DNA of 64,000 bases from Bradyrhizobium australiense (GCF_013114825.1 NZ_JAAVLX010000008.1:186001-250000); one strand, 5' to 3'. Shown: positions 23,195 to 32,606, counted from the stretch's first letter. Notes: a model not told the origin generated them from the letters alone. A program made the numbers and translations.

Positions 23195-23803
23195 ATGAAA
23201 CTCCTGCATCTCGATTCCAGCGTTCTCGGCCCCCACTCCGTCAGCCGCCAGGTTTCCGCGGCGATTGTCGACCGCCTGCGCCAATCCACCCCCGGCCTCG
23301 AAGTCAGCTACCGCGATCTCACGCTGACGCCGCTGGCCCATCTCACCGGCTCGCACCTCGCCGCCGGCCAGGGAGCGGCCCCGGAAGCTTCCTTGCGGGA
23401 GGATATCGCCGCCGGTCAGGCCATGCTGGAAGAATTTCTGGCCGCCGACATCGTTGTGATCGGTGCGCCCATGTACAATTTCACGATTCCCAGCCAGCTC
23501 AAGGCCTGGATCGACCGCATCCTGGTCAAGGGCAGGACGTTCAAGTACAGCGCGCAAGGCGTCGAAGGGCTGGCCGGCAACAAGCGGGTCATCGTCGCGA
23601 TCTCGCGCGGCGGCTATTACGGCTCGGGTACGCCTGCCGCGCTGGGCGAACATCTCGAAACCTATTTGCGCTGGGTGTTCGGCTTCATGGGCATCCGGAA
23701 TCCGGAATTTATTTTCGCCGACGGCATCCAGGTCGGTCCGGAGCATCGTGAGAAGGCCGTGGCCGGCGCGCTGAAAGCTGCCGGCGAACTGGCCGCGGCC
23801 TAG
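23195..23803 (+). CDS. azoR: FMN-dependent NADH azoreductase
   Basis: A 202-residue flavodoxin-fold enzyme that reduces azo dyes and quinones by two electrons. It starts MKLLHLDSSVLGPHSVSRQ with the FMN phosphate loop, and contains IGAPMYNFTIPSQLKAWID and SRGGYYG of AzoR enzymes. A start at 23078 adds 39 unrelated residues over the regulator's promoter and is rejected. The adjacent divergent HxlR gene suggests induction by quinones or diamide-like stress. Confidence 0.93.
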   Translation: MKLLHLDSSVLGPHSVSRQVSAAIVDRLRQSTPGLEVSYRDLTLTPLAHLTGSHLAAGQGAAPEASLREDIAAGQAMLEEFLAADIVVIGAPMYNFTIPSQLKAWIDRILVKGRTFKYSAQGVEGLAGNKRVIVAISRGGYYGSGTPAALGEHLETYLRWVFGFMGIRNPEFIFADGIQVGPEHREKAVAGALKAAGELAAA

Positions 23804-23814
23804 CGCGAGGCGAT

Positions 23815-23849
23815 AGTGGCTGCCGTCACGGCGTGTGATGGCAGCCACT
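23815..23849. terminator. Hairpin between azoR and a small membrane gene
   Basis: Perfect ten-base arms AGTGGCTGCC (23815-23824) and GGCAGCCACT (23840-23849) around a 15-base loop. No long T run follows on either strand, so it would be a weak intrinsic terminator. It sits between convergent genes. Confidence 0.5.
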
Positions 23850-23870
23850 TTCGCTCAATCGAAACGCCGG

Positions 23871-24014
23871 TCAGTACCAGATGCCGTGCATACGGCCGAT
23901 AACGACGACCAAGGAGATCAGAAGGCCGATACCCGAACACAGGGCGATTGAAACAAGCTGAGCGACGTCCGAATTTTGTGATGCCGATGAAGAGATGCCA
24001 GCGGTTTTCGCCAT
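23871..24014 (-). CDS. Small single-pass membrane protein (47 aa)
   Basis: A 47-residue protein, MAKTAGISSSASQNSDVAQL followed by one hydrophobic helix (VSIALCSGIGLLISLVVVIG) and RMHGIWY. GGAGAG lies upstream of the ATG at 24014; an in-frame upstream start would add 24 residues without support. No recognised family. Confidence 0.6.
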   Translation of the reverse strand: MAKTAGISSSASQNSDVAQLVSIALCSGIGLLISLVVVIGRMHGIWY

Positions 24015-24189
24015 GACGGCTCTCCGGTTTTTGGTGATCCAAAAACTCCCGTCTTGAAATGTCTGCCAACTAAGCCCGAGGTTCAATGCGCTTTCCGGCT
24101 CAGCGCCAATCCGCCGCAGCCGATCAGGACGGATGATAGTCTGTATCAGGGCCTGCTGACCGGCATCGTTATCTGCCGAGGCTTAACCT

Positions 24190-24963
24190 TTATCCCCGAT
24201 AGATCGGCGCGCCGCTCGGCGACGCCGTGGCGCCGCCGTCGACGAACAGTTCCTGGCCCTGCACATGCGCAGAATCGTCTGACGCCAGGAACAGCACCGT
24301 CCTCGAGATATGATCGGGTTCGCCGATCCGGCCGAGCGGCGTCGATAAAGCAATCCGCTTTTCAAACGCCTTTTCGGCTTCGGGCGTTGCGATCGCCGCC
24401 CCCCAGATCGGCGTGCGGATCGCACCGGGCGCCACCACGTTGACGCGGATACCGCGCGGCGAGAGTTCCGAGGCCATGATCCGCGCCATCGCCCGCACGC
24501 CGGCCTTCGCTGCGCCATAGGCCGAATAGCCGGGAATGCCGAGCACGGAGATCACCGAGCCGTTGAGAATGATGGAGGCGTTGTCGTTGAGATGCGCCAG
24601 CGCAGATTGCACGGTGAAGAACACGCCGGTGAGGTTGGTGCTGATGACCTTCTCGAAGATCTCAAGCGTTGAGGCACCAAGCGGCGTGCCGCCGGCGATG
24701 CCGGCATTGGCGAACAGGATGTCATACTTGCCGAACTTTTCGGCCCCCTTCCCGATCGCAGCTTCGGTCGCCGCGATGTCGGTGGCGTCAGCCGCGAGCG
24801 CAAGCGCGTTGGGGCCCAACTCCTTCGCAGCGGCATCGAGCGTCGTCTGATTTCGTCCGGTTATGACGACCCGGGCGCCTTCGGCCACGAACAGCTTTGC
24901 GGTCGCAAGACCGATGCCGCTGTTGCCCCCTGTGATCAACGCCGTCTTGTTCGCGAGCCGCAT
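24190..24963 (-). CDS. SDR family NAD(P)-dependent oxidoreductase
   Basis: A 257-residue classical short-chain dehydrogenase: cofactor loop TGGNSGIGLA at residues 11-20, NAGIAGG, catalytic Ser in LNGSVISVLG, YSAYGAAKAG with the Tyr-x-x-x-Lys pair, and a C-terminal LFVDGGATAS. The start at 24963 (MRLANKTALITGG) fits the family; the longer reading to 25056 crosses the operator. Substrate unknown. It is divergent from an HxlR regulator across a gap holding a large palindrome. Confidence 0.93.
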   Translation of the reverse strand: MRLANKTALITGGNSGIGLATAKLFVAEGARVVITGRNQTTLDAAAKELGPNALALAADATDIAATEAAIGKGAEKFGKYDILFANAGIAGGTPLGASTLEIFEKVISTNLTGVFFTVQSALAHLNDNASIILNGSVISVLGIPGYSAYGAAKAGVRAMARIMASELSPRGIRVNVVAPGAIRTPIWGAAIATPEAEKAFEKRIALSTPLGRIGEPDHISRTVLFLASDDSAHVQGQELFVDGGATASPSGAPIYRG

Positions 24964-24980
24964 GGCCGTCTCCGACAGTT

Positions 24981-25028
24981 GCATTATTAAACTAGATTGC
25001 TTACGTAAGGCACCTGGTTTAATATTGC
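24981..25028. promoter_or_regulatory. Large symmetric operator between SDR and HxlR genes
   Basis: A two-level palindrome centred at 25004.5. The core is TTACGTAA (25001-25008) and exact outer arms ATTAAAC (24986-24992) and GTTTAAT (25017-25023) lie at equal distance from it. The symmetry extends to GCA (24981-24983) and TGC (25026-25028) with one mismatch. It fills the promoter region of both divergent genes, the expected site for binding of the HxlR dimer or dimer pair. Confidence 0.7.
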
Positions 25029-25073
25029 AACCACACAAAGCCGTGATCGGTCTCAAGCCGATCGGAGACTGAA

Positions 25074-25550
25074 ATGGTGAAACGAACCAGCTTTGAGCAC
25101 GACGATTGCCCGATCGCGCGGTCGCTGGATGCGATCGGCGACTGGTGGTCGATGCTGATCATTCGCGAGGCGCTGTTCGGTGTCAGCCGCTTCGGCGAAT
25201 TCCAGAAGAGGCTGGGCCTCGCCAAGAACATCCTCGCGGTGCGGCTGCGCGCGCTGGTCGATCAGGGCATTCTGAAAACCGCGCCCGCCTCCGACGGCAG
25301 CGCCTATCAGGAATATCTGCTGACGCCGAAGGGCCGCGGCGTCTTCCCGATCCTGGTCGCCCTGCGGCAATGGAGCGAAGAATTCGACGAGCACCCGGAA
25401 GAGATCGCCAGCATCCTGGTCGACAAGGAAAAGGGCCGGCCGGTTCGCAAGCTCGAACTTTACTCGCAGGACGGCCGGTTATTGGGTGCGGGAGATACAG
25501 CGTTGAAGCCGCGGACGGCGGTGAAGCAAAACCGGCGGGTTAGGGCGTAG
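25074..25550 (+). CDS. HxlR family transcriptional regulator, divergent from SDR
   Basis: A 158-residue winged-helix regulator: MVKRTSFEHDDCPIARSLDA with the family's N-terminal Cys, IGDWWSMLIIREALFGVSRFGEF and a recognition region with ILAVRLRALVDQGIL. A C-terminal extension follows (LDSQDG-like segment, basic tail QNRRVRA). Its likely targets are its own promoter and the divergent SDR gene, through the palindrome at 24981-25028. Confidence 0.92.
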   Translation: MVKRTSFEHDDCPIARSLDAIGDWWSMLIIREALFGVSRFGEFQKRLGLAKNILAVRLRALVDQGILKTAPASDGSAYQEYLLTPKGRGVFPILVALRQWSEEFDEHPEEIASILVDKEKGRPVRKLELYSQDGRLLGAGDTALKPRTAVKQNRRVRA

Positions 25551-25581
25551 CGACGTTCTTCTCCGTCTCGCCGTTCTTACG

Positions 25582-25704
25582 GTGAGAGGGTCGGGGTGAG
25601 CGGCTTTCTCAAGGAGTCGCGAATGCGGATGGTCCGGTACCCCCTCACCCGGAGACATCGCTGTCGCGCTGTCTCCGACCTCTCCCCGCAAGCGGGGCGA
25701 GGTA
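25582..25704. repeat. Palindromic repeat at HxlR/small-gene junction
   Basis: GTGAGAGGGTCGGGGTGAG at the left, CCCCTCACCC in the middle and CTCCCCGCAAGCGGGGCGAG as a tight hairpin at the right, with GAGACATCGCTGTCGCGCTGTCTC as a further small dyad inside. No coding potential. It sits between convergent genes. Confidence 0.75.
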
Positions 25705-25713
25705 AGCAACCTC

Positions 25714-25965
25714 TCACGACAGCTTGCGTTTGCTGCGGGTGCGCAGCCGGTCTTCCGCCTCGAGTTGCGCCATGCCCAGCAAGTGACTGAGCACCTCGAG
25801 CCGATGGCGCTCCGCGAGCTTGACCAATTCGGCGACGGTCTCCGCAATGAAGGCCACGGCCTCGTCCGGGCCGCCCTCCTCGCCTCGTTCCTCTCGTCCT
25901 TCGGTTGGCGATTCCGGTTTTTTGCCCGAAGCCTTCCGCTTCCGGCCGCCCGCAGCCTTGCTCAA
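25714..25965 (-). CDS. Small basic/acidic helical protein, unknown function
   Basis: About 83 residues. A Lys/Arg/Gly-rich N-terminus (SKAAGGRKRKASGKKPESP), an acidic stretch, then an amphipathic helix (AFIAETVAELVKLAERH and LEVLSHLLGMAQLEAEDRLR) and a basic tail (RTRSKRKLS). No ATG is available; TTG at 25965 reads as a natural start, and a TTG at 25989 adds eight residues. The layout suggests a nucleic-acid-associated or coiled protein, which is inference. Confidence 0.55.
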   Translation of the reverse strand: MSKAAGGRKRKASGKKPESPTEGREERGEEGGPDEAVAFIAETVAELVKLAERHRLEVLSHLLGMAQLEAEDRLRTRSKRKLS

Positions 25966-26195
25966 AAAATTTGCATCCCAATGACACAAAATATTGCCCA
26001 GAAATAACCCCTTTTGTGGCGCAACTCTAGGGCGTATTTCGCAACTCGTTAGATATCAAGTCGATCCCAAAGGTTCCCTGGCGGCATTTGCCGATTTGAC
26101 AGGGGCCGCCTCACCACCCATGTTCGGGGCCAATCGGTGGGCCGCGAGTCTCGCGGAACCCGCCTTTATCTTTTCCCGTAAGCCATTGGAATGAC

Positions 26196-28961
26196 ATGAA
26201 TATCGTCATCGTGGAGTCGCCGGCGAAAGCCAAGACGATCAATAAGTATTTGGGCGCCTCCTACGAGGTTCTGGCCTCGTTCGGCCATGTCCGCGACCTC
26301 CCCGCCAAGAACGGTTCCGTCGATCCGGACGCCAATTTTCAGATGATCTGGGAGGTCGATCCCAAGGCGGCCGGCCGGCTCAACGACATCGCCAGGGCGC
26401 TGAAGGGCGCCAGCCGACTGATTCTCGCAACCGACCCTGACCGCGAGGGCGAGGCGATCTCCTGGCACGTGCTGGAGGTGATGAAGGAGAAGCGTGCGCT
26501 GAAAGATCAGAAGATCGAGCGCGTGGTGTTCAACGCCATCACCAAGCAGGCGGTGACCGATGCGATGAAGGCGCCGCGGCAGATCGACGGCGCGCTGGTC
26601 GACGCCTATATGGCGCGCCGCGCGCTGGACTATCTGGTCGGCTTTACGCTCTCACCCGTGCTATGGCGCAAGCTGCCGGGCGCGCGCTCGGCCGGCCGCG
26701 TGCAGTCGGTCGCGCTGCGGCTGGTCTGCGACCGCGAACTCGAAATCGAAAAATTCGTTCCGCGCGAATACTGGTCGCTGGTCGCGACGCTAACGACGCC
26801 GCGTGGCGACAGCTTTGAGGCGCGTCTCGTCGGCGCCGACGGCAAGAAGATCCAGCGGCTCGACATCGGCTCCGGCACCGAAGCCGAAGACCTCAAGAAG
26901 GCCATTGAAGCGGCGAACTTCACTGTTTCGACCGTTGAGGCAAAGCCCGCGCGCCGGAATCCGCAGGCGCCCTTCACCACCTCGACGCTGCAGCAGGAAG
27001 CCAGCCGCAAGCTCGGCTTTGCACCGGCGCACACGATGCGGATCGCGCAGCGGCTCTATGAAGGCATCGACATCGGGGGCGAGACCACCGGCCTCATCAC
27101 CTATATGCGAACCGACGGCGTGCAGATCGACGGCTCGGCGATCACCCAGGCCCGCAAGGTGATCGGCGAGGATTACGGCAACGCCTATGTCCCCGACGCA
27201 CCGCGCCAGTACCAGACCAAGGCCAAGAACGCGCAGGAAGCGCACGAAGCGATCCGCCCGACCGATCTGTCGCGCCGGCCCACCGAGATGCGCCGCCGCC
27301 TCGATCCCGATCAGGCGAAACTCTATGAGCTGATCTGGATCCGCACCATTGCGAGCCAGATGGAATCGGCCGAACTCGAACGCACCACCGTGGACATCGC
27401 GGCGAAAGCCGGCTCCCGCGTGTTGGAGCTGCGCGCTTCGGGCCAGGTCATCAAATTCGACGGTTTCCTCGCGCTCTATCAGGAAGGCAAGGACGACGAC
27501 GGCGAAGACGAGGATTCCCGCCGCCTCCCCGCAATGAGCGAAGGCGAAGCCCTGAAGCGGCAAGCTCTTGCCGTCACCCAGCACTTCACCGAGCCGCCGC
27601 CGCGCTTCTCGGAAGCCTCGCTGGTGAAGCGAATGGAAGAGCTCGGCATCGGCCGTCCCTCGACCTACGCCTCAATCTTGCAGGTCCTGAAAGACCGAGG
27701 TTACGTCAAGCTGGAGAAGAAGCGGCTGCATGGCGAGGACAAGGGCCGCGTCGTCGTCGCCTTCCTCGAAAACTTCTTCTCGCGTTATGTGGAGTATGAC
27801 TTCACGGCGGCGCTGGAAGAGCAGCTCGACCGCATCTCCAACAACGAGATTTCCTGGCAGCAGGTGCTGCAGGATTTCTGGAAGGACTTCATCGGCGCGG
27901 TCAACGACATCAAGGATCTGCGCGTCGCCGAGGTGCTGGACGCGCTTGACGACATGCTGGGGCCGCACATCTATCCGCCGCGCGCCGATGGCGGCGACAT
28001 CAGGCAGTGCCCGACCTGCGGTACCGGCCGGCTTAACCTGAAGGCCGGCAAGTTCGGCGCCTTCGTCGGCTGCTCGAACTATCCGGAATGCCGCTACACC
28101 CGTCCGCTCGCGGCCGATTCTGAAGCCAGCGCCGATCGGGTTCTCGGCAAGGATCCCGAAACCGGTCTCGACGTCACGGTGAAGGCCGGCCGCTTCGGCC
28201 CCTATATCCAGCTCGGCGAGCAGAAGGACTATCCCGAAGGCGAAAAGCCCAAGCGCGCGGGCATCCCGAAGAACATGTCGCCCGGCGACATGGAGCTCGA
28301 TCTGGCGCTGAAGCTGCTGTCGCTGCCGCGTGAGATCGGCAAGCATCCGGAAACCGGCCAGCCGATCACCGCGGGCATCGGCCGCTTCGGGCCGTTTGTG
28401 CGTCACGAGAAGACCTATGCGAGTCTTGAAGCCGGTGACGAGGTGTTCGACATCGGGCTCAACCGCGCGGTGACACTGATCGCGGAAAAGATCGCAAAAG
28501 GCCCGAGCGGCCGCCGCTTCGGCGCCGATCCCGGCAAGCCGCTCGGCGAGCATCCGAGCCTTGGCGGCGTAGCTGTCAAGAACGGCCGCTATGGCGCCTA
28601 CGTCACCGCCGGCGGCGTCAACGCCACGATCCCGAGCGACAAGACGCCGGAGACGATCACGCTGGCAGACGCGATCGCGCTGATCGACGAGCGCGCCGCC
28701 AAGGGCGGCGGCAAGCCGAAACGCGCTGCGAAGAAGGCCGCGCCGAAAAAAGCCGCCTCCAAGGCTGCCACCAAGGCTGCCGATTCCGATGCGCCGAAGC
28801 CCGCCAAGAAGGCGCCGGCGAAGAAGCCGGCCGCGAAGCCGAAATCGGGGGCCATCAGCAAGGCGCGTGCGCCGGTCGCGTCCGCCGCCAAGACATCGGC
28901 GGCGAAGCCCGCTGCACCCAAAACGCCCGCGAAAAAGAGCGCGGGCAAGGCGCGAGGATAA
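26196..28961 (+). CDS. topA: DNA topoisomerase I
   Basis: Type IA topoisomerase that relaxes negative supercoils. The 921-residue product has a TOPRIM domain at residues 1-120 (VESPAKAKTINKYLG, LATDPDREGEAISWH), the active-site Tyr at residue 303 in LITYMRTDGVQI, a four-Cys zinc ribbon near residues 604-633 (CPTCGTG ... GCSNYPECRY), and repeated C-terminal RFGPY/RYGAY modules. The last 80 or so residues are an Ala/Lys/Pro tail rich in KKA and KPA, common in alphaproteobacterial TopA and likely to contact DNA. rnr begins directly at its stop. Confidence 0.98.
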   Translation: MNIVIVESPAKAKTINKYLGASYEVLASFGHVRDLPAKNGSVDPDANFQMIWEVDPKAAGRLNDIARALKGASRLILATDPDREGEAISWHVLEVMKEKRALKDQKIERVVFNAITKQAVTDAMKAPRQIDGALVDAYMARRALDYLVGFTLSPVLWRKLPGARSAGRVQSVALRLVCDRELEIEKFVPREYWSLVATLTTPRGDSFEARLVGADGKKIQRLDIGSGTEAEDLKKAIEAANFTVSTVEAKPARRNPQAPFTTSTLQQEASRKLGFAPAHTMRIAQRLYEGIDIGGETTGLITYMRTDGVQIDGSAITQARKVIGEDYGNAYVPDAPRQYQTKAKNAQEAHEAIRPTDLSRRPTEMRRRLDPDQAKLYELIWIRTIASQMESAELERTTVDIAAKAGSRVLELRASGQVIKFDGFLALYQEGKDDDGEDEDSRRLPAMSEGEALKRQALAVTQHFTEPPPRFSEASLVKRMEELGIGRPSTYASILQVLKDRGYVKLEKKRLHGEDKGRVVVAFLENFFSRYVEYDFTAALEEQLDRISNNEISWQQVLQDFWKDFIGAVNDIKDLRVAEVLDALDDMLGPHIYPPRADGGDIRQCPTCGTGRLNLKAGKFGAFVGCSNYPECRYTRPLAADSEASADRVLGKDPETGLDVTVKAGRFGPYIQLGEQKDYPEGEKPKRAGIPKNMSPGDMELDLALKLLSLPREIGKHPETGQPITAGIGRFGPFVRHEKTYASLEAGDEVFDIGLNRAVTLIAEKIAKGPSGRRFGADPGKPLGEHPSLGGVAVKNGRYGAYVTAGGVNATIPSDKTPETITLADAIALIDERAAKGGGKPKRAAKKAAPKKAASKAATKAADSDAPKPAKKAPAKKPAAKPKSGAISKARAPVASAAKTSAAKPAAPKTPAKKSAGKARG

Positions 28962-31304
28962 GTGAAGAGAAAACACGACCATGGCTTTCCGGCCCGGGAC
29001 GCCATCGTCGCCTTTATCCGTGCCCATCCCGGCAAGCTCGGTACCCGCGAAATCGCCCGCGAGTTCGGCCTGAAGAATGCCGACCGCGCCCAGCTGAAAC
29101 GTATCCTGCGCGAGCTCGCCGACGAAGGCGCCATCGCCAAACGCGGCCGGAAAATCCACGAGACGGCTCTCCTGCCGCCGACCGTGATCGCCGACATCAC
29201 CGGGCGCGACACCGACGGCGAACTGCTCGCCACTCCCACCGAATGGGACACTGAACAGAGCGGCCCCGCGCCGAAGATCCGTATCCACGTCCCGCGCCGT
29301 CTGCAACCCGGCACCGCGGCGGGCATCGGCGACCGAGCCCTGTTGCGGATCGAGAAGGCTGATGATGGCGAAGGCGCCCCATATCGCGGGCGTGTCATCA
29401 AGATCATCGATCAGGCCCGCACGCGCGTGCTCGGTATCTTCCGCAAACTACCTGGCGGCGGCGGACTGCTCGTTCCCGTCGACAAGAAGCAGGCCGGGCG
29501 CGAATTGAACATCGCGCCACCGGACACCGCGGGCGCCGAGGATGGCGACCTCATCAGCGTCGATTTGGTGCGCTCGCGCGGCTATGGCCTCGCCTCCGGT
29601 AAGGTGAAGGAGCGGCTCGGCTCGTTGTCGAGCGAAAAGGCGATTAGCCTGATCGCGATCCACGCCCATGAAATTCCGCAAGTGTTCTCACCATCCGCGT
29701 TGCGCGAGGCTGAGGCCGCGCAGCCTGCTGACTTGAAAGGCCGCGAGGACTGGCGCGATTTGCCGCTGGTGACCATCGATCCACCTGATGCGAAGGATCA
29801 TGACGACGCGGTGCACGCCGCGCCCGATTCCGATCCGAACAACAAGGGCGGCTATATCGTCCATGTCGCGATTGCCGACGTCGCCTACTATGTGCGGCCG
29901 GGCTCGGCGCTAGACCGCGAAGCGGTGACGCGCGGCAACTCGGTCTATTTCCCCGACCGCGTGGTGCCGATGCTGCCCGAGCGGATCTCCAACGATCTCT
30001 GTTCGCTGGTGCCTGGAGAACCGCGCGGCGCGCTCGCGGTGCGGCTGGTGATCGGCCCCGACGGCCGCAAGCGCTCGCACAGTTTTCATCGCGTGCTGAT
30101 GCGTTCAGCCGCGAAGCTGCACTACGCACAGGCGCAGGCCGCGATCGACGGGCGGCCCGATGATATCACTGGTCCGCTGCTCGAACCGATCCTGAAGCCG
30201 CTCTATACCGCCTACGCTTTGGTCAAGATCGCGCGCGACGAGCGCGATCCGCTCGATCTCGATCTGCCGGAACGAAAAATCCTGCTCAAGCCCGACGGGA
30301 CTGTCGATCGCGTCATCGTGCCCGAGCGTCTCGACGCGCATCGTTTGATCGAGGAATTCATGATCCTCGCCAACGTCGCCGCGGCCGAAATGCTTGAAAA
30401 AAAGGCGCTGCCGCTTATCTACCGCGTGCATGACGAACCAACCTTGGAAAAGGTTCATAACCTCCAGGAATTCCTGAAGACGCTCGACCTGCCGTTCGCG
30501 AAGACCGGCGCGCTACGCCCCTCCCTGTTCAATCGCGTGCTGGGCCAGGTCCGTGGCGAGGATTACGAGCCACTGGTGAACGAGGTGGTGCTGCGCTCGC
30601 AGGCGCAGGCGGAATACTCGGCGGAGAATTACGGCCATTTCGGCCTCAACCTGCGCCGCTACGCGCATTTCACTTCGCCGATCAGGCGATACGCTGATCT
30701 GATCGTGCACCGCGCGCTGATCCGCGCACTTGGTCTCGGCGAGGGCGCGTTGCCGGAGAGCGAGACGCTGGAGGCATTGGGCGAGGTCGCGGCGCAGATT
30801 TCGCTGACCGAGCGCCGCGCCATGAAGGCCGAACGCGAAACCGCCGACCGGCTGATCGCGCATTTCCTCGCTGATCGTATCGGCGCAACGTTTCAGGGCC
30901 GCATCTCGGGCGTGACCCGCGCCGGCCTGTTTGTGAAACTTTCCGATACCGGCGCCGACGGGCTGATCCCAATCCGCACGCTCGGCACCGAATACTACAA
31001 CTACGACGAGACGCGTCACGCGCTCGTCGGCTCACGCAGCGGTGCCATGCACCGGTTGGGTGACGTTGTCGACGTGCGTCTGGTAGAAGCTGCGCCAGTG
31101 GCCGGCGCGTTGCGGTTCGAGCTGTTGTCGGAAGGCCAGGTCATTCCGCGCGGCAGAAAACGCGACGGTTCGAAAGCATTGACAAAGGCGTCGAAATCGC
31201 TCCCGGGCCGCAGCCCGCGCGATAAGGTTCGCAAGCCCCACAAGGGCAAGTCGGGCGAAGCCAAGCCCCGCAAATCGAAGAAAGGCAAGTCATGGAAACG
31301 GTGA
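28962..31304 (+). CDS. rnr: Ribonuclease R
   Basis: A 780-residue 3'-5' exoribonuclease. It has an N-terminal winged-helix region (LGTREIAREFGLKNADRAQL), cold-shock-type domains, the RNB catalytic domain (TIDPPDAKDHDDAVH with the metal-binding Asp cluster; YFPDRVVPMLPERISNDLCSL cut at PER), HFTSPIRRYADL and a C-terminal S1 domain (GRISGVTRAGLFVKL). It ends in a basic Lys/Ser tail. The GTG start at 28962 follows the topA stop immediately, implying one transcript with coupled translation. Confidence 0.97.
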   Translation: MKRKHDHGFPARDAIVAFIRAHPGKLGTREIAREFGLKNADRAQLKRILRELADEGAIAKRGRKIHETALLPPTVIADITGRDTDGELLATPTEWDTEQSGPAPKIRIHVPRRLQPGTAAGIGDRALLRIEKADDGEGAPYRGRVIKIIDQARTRVLGIFRKLPGGGGLLVPVDKKQAGRELNIAPPDTAGAEDGDLISVDLVRSRGYGLASGKVKERLGSLSSEKAISLIAIHAHEIPQVFSPSALREAEAAQPADLKGREDWRDLPLVTIDPPDAKDHDDAVHAAPDSDPNNKGGYIVHVAIADVAYYVRPGSALDREAVTRGNSVYFPDRVVPMLPERISNDLCSLVPGEPRGALAVRLVIGPDGRKRSHSFHRVLMRSAAKLHYAQAQAAIDGRPDDITGPLLEPILKPLYTAYALVKIARDERDPLDLDLPERKILLKPDGTVDRVIVPERLDAHRLIEEFMILANVAAAEMLEKKALPLIYRVHDEPTLEKVHNLQEFLKTLDLPFAKTGALRPSLFNRVLGQVRGEDYEPLVNEVVLRSQAQAEYSAENYGHFGLNLRRYAHFTSPIRRYADLIVHRALIRALGLGEGALPESETLEALGEVAAQISLTERRAMKAERETADRLIAHFLADRIGATFQGRISGVTRAGLFVKLSDTGADGLIPIRTLGTEYYNYDETRHALVGSRSGAMHRLGDVVDVRLVEAAPVAGALRFELLSEGQVIPRGRKRDGSKALTKASKSLPGRSPRDKVRKPHKGKSGEAKPRKSKKGKSWKR

Positions 31305-31729
31305 GCGCCGCGACGACATGGACCCGGGACACCGCGCAGGCCGAGAAGCGCGACCTCTGGAGTGCTATGAAGCGCGGCTTCCGCTGCCGCTGTCCGCGTT
31401 GCGGCGAGGGCAAGATGTTCCGCGCTTTCCTGAAGACTGCCGACAATTGCTCGAAATGCGGGCTCGATTTCACTCCGCACCGCGCTGACGATCTGCCCGC
31501 CTATCTCGTCATCGTCATCGTTGGCCACATCGTGGTACCGGCGGCGCTGTGGATCGAAACCAATTTCTCGCCGGCCGTATGGCTGCAATTGGCGATCTAT
31601 TTGCCGGCGACGTTCCTTTTATCGCTGGTGCTGTTACAGCCGATCAAGGGGGCGGTCGTCGGCGTCCAATGGGCACTGCGTATGCACGGCTTTGACGAAA
31701 ATGCGCCTGGCGACATTCCGCCGGTCTAG
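31292..31729 (+). CDS. DUF983 family zinc-ribbon membrane protein
   Basis: A 145-residue protein that overlaps the rnr 3' end by 13 bases. An N-terminal four-Cys zinc ribbon (FRCRCPRCGEGKMF and CSKCGLDF) precedes two hydrophobic helices (YLVIVIVGHIVVPAAL and IYLPATFLLSLVLLQP). DUF983 proteins often occur beside rnr or cytochrome oxidase assembly genes; their function is not established. Confidence 0.9.
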   Translation: METVSAATTWTRDTAQAEKRDLWSAMKRGFRCRCPRCGEGKMFRAFLKTADNCSKCGLDFTPHRADDLPAYLVIVIVGHIVVPAALWIETNFSPAVWLQLAIYLPATFLLSLVLLQPIKGAVVGVQWALRMHGFDENAPGDIPPV

Positions 31730-31769
31730 CTAAACCGGTGACAAGCAAGAGCACTAAAATGGGGATGGA

Positions 31770-32507
31770 ATGAGCGACGCTGCGACCGCCGTAAAAGAAG
31801 AAAAAGAAGCCGATCATCATCCCTATTTCCGGCCCAGGGATGCAGCCACGCTGATCCTGATCGACCGCTCTGGCGCGAAGCCGAAGGTTCTGGTCGGCAA
31901 GCGCCATGACAAGGTGGTGTTCATGCCGGGCAAATACGTTTTCCCGGGCGGGCGTGTCGATAAATCGGACAACCGCATTCCGGTCGCCGCGCCGATTTCC
32001 CCAGAGCTTGAAGCCAATCTCTTGAAGGGCAGTCCGAAGATTGCGCCTTCTCGCGCGCGAGCGCTGGCGGTTGCCGCGATCCGCGAGGCCTGCGAGGAAA
32101 CCGGGCTCTGCCTGGGATGCAAGGTCGACAAGCCCGTCAAGCTCGACGGCGCCTGGAAGCCGTTTGCTGAAGCGGGCCTGCTGCCCGATCCATCCAGCCT
32201 GTTCCTGATCGCGCGTGCGATCACCCCGCCCGGCCGCGTTCGTCGTTTCGATACGCGCTTCTTCACCGCGGACGCGTCAGCCATCGCCCACCGGGTCGAA
32301 GGCGTGATCCACGCGGATGCCGAACTGGTCGAATTGGTGTGGGTCGAGATCGGATCGCAGCCGCTGGCCGACGCGCATGCCATGACCAAGAACGTACTCG
32401 CCGAACTCGAACGCCGCCTTGCGACCGGTCCGCTGCGTCACGACGCGCCAGTGCCGTTCTTCCACTTTTACGGCGGCAAGATGCAGAAGGATGTGTTGGG
32501 GGTGTAG
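31770..32507 (+). CDS. NUDIX hydrolase
   Basis: A 245-residue protein with a Nudix fold. The Nudix box is recognisable as AAIREACEETGL after a long insert, preceded by ATLILIDRSG and FMPGKYVFPGGRVD. The size is above the 150-180 of minimal Nudix enzymes and matches the NUDT19/acyl-CoA diphosphatase-like branch, though the substrate cannot be assigned. It follows DUF983 by 40 bases and may end the topA-rnr operon. Confidence 0.88.
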   Translation: MSDAATAVKEEKEADHHPYFRPRDAATLILIDRSGAKPKVLVGKRHDKVVFMPGKYVFPGGRVDKSDNRIPVAAPISPELEANLLKGSPKIAPSRARALAVAAIREACEETGLCLGCKVDKPVKLDGAWKPFAEAGLLPDPSSLFLIARAITPPGRVRRFDTRFFTADASAIAHRVEGVIHADAELVELVWVEIGSQPLADAHAMTKNVLAELERRLATGPLRHDAPVPFFHFYGGKMQKDVLGV

Positions 32508-32522
32508 CCTCCAATCTCTCCA

Positions 32523-32606
32523 CGTCATTGCGAGGCGCGTAGCGACGAAGCAATCCATACCAACCATTGCGGCGCTATAGATTGCTTCGCTTCGCTCGCA
32601 ATGACG
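32523..32606. repeat. Palindromic repeat, CGTCATTGCGAG family, copy 1
   Basis: Ends CGTCATTGCGAG and CTCGCAATGACG are exact inverted copies, with AAGCAATCCATA and ATTGCTTCG inside giving a second stem. A related element with a foreign insert lies at 42462-42581. Confidence 0.85.

Noticed and set aside
27672..29306. 544-codon open frame on the minus strand opposite topA and rnr
   Set aside because: It is antisense to two certain genes, has Arg/Gly/Leu-biased shadow composition and no motif; a G+C-driven shadow frame.
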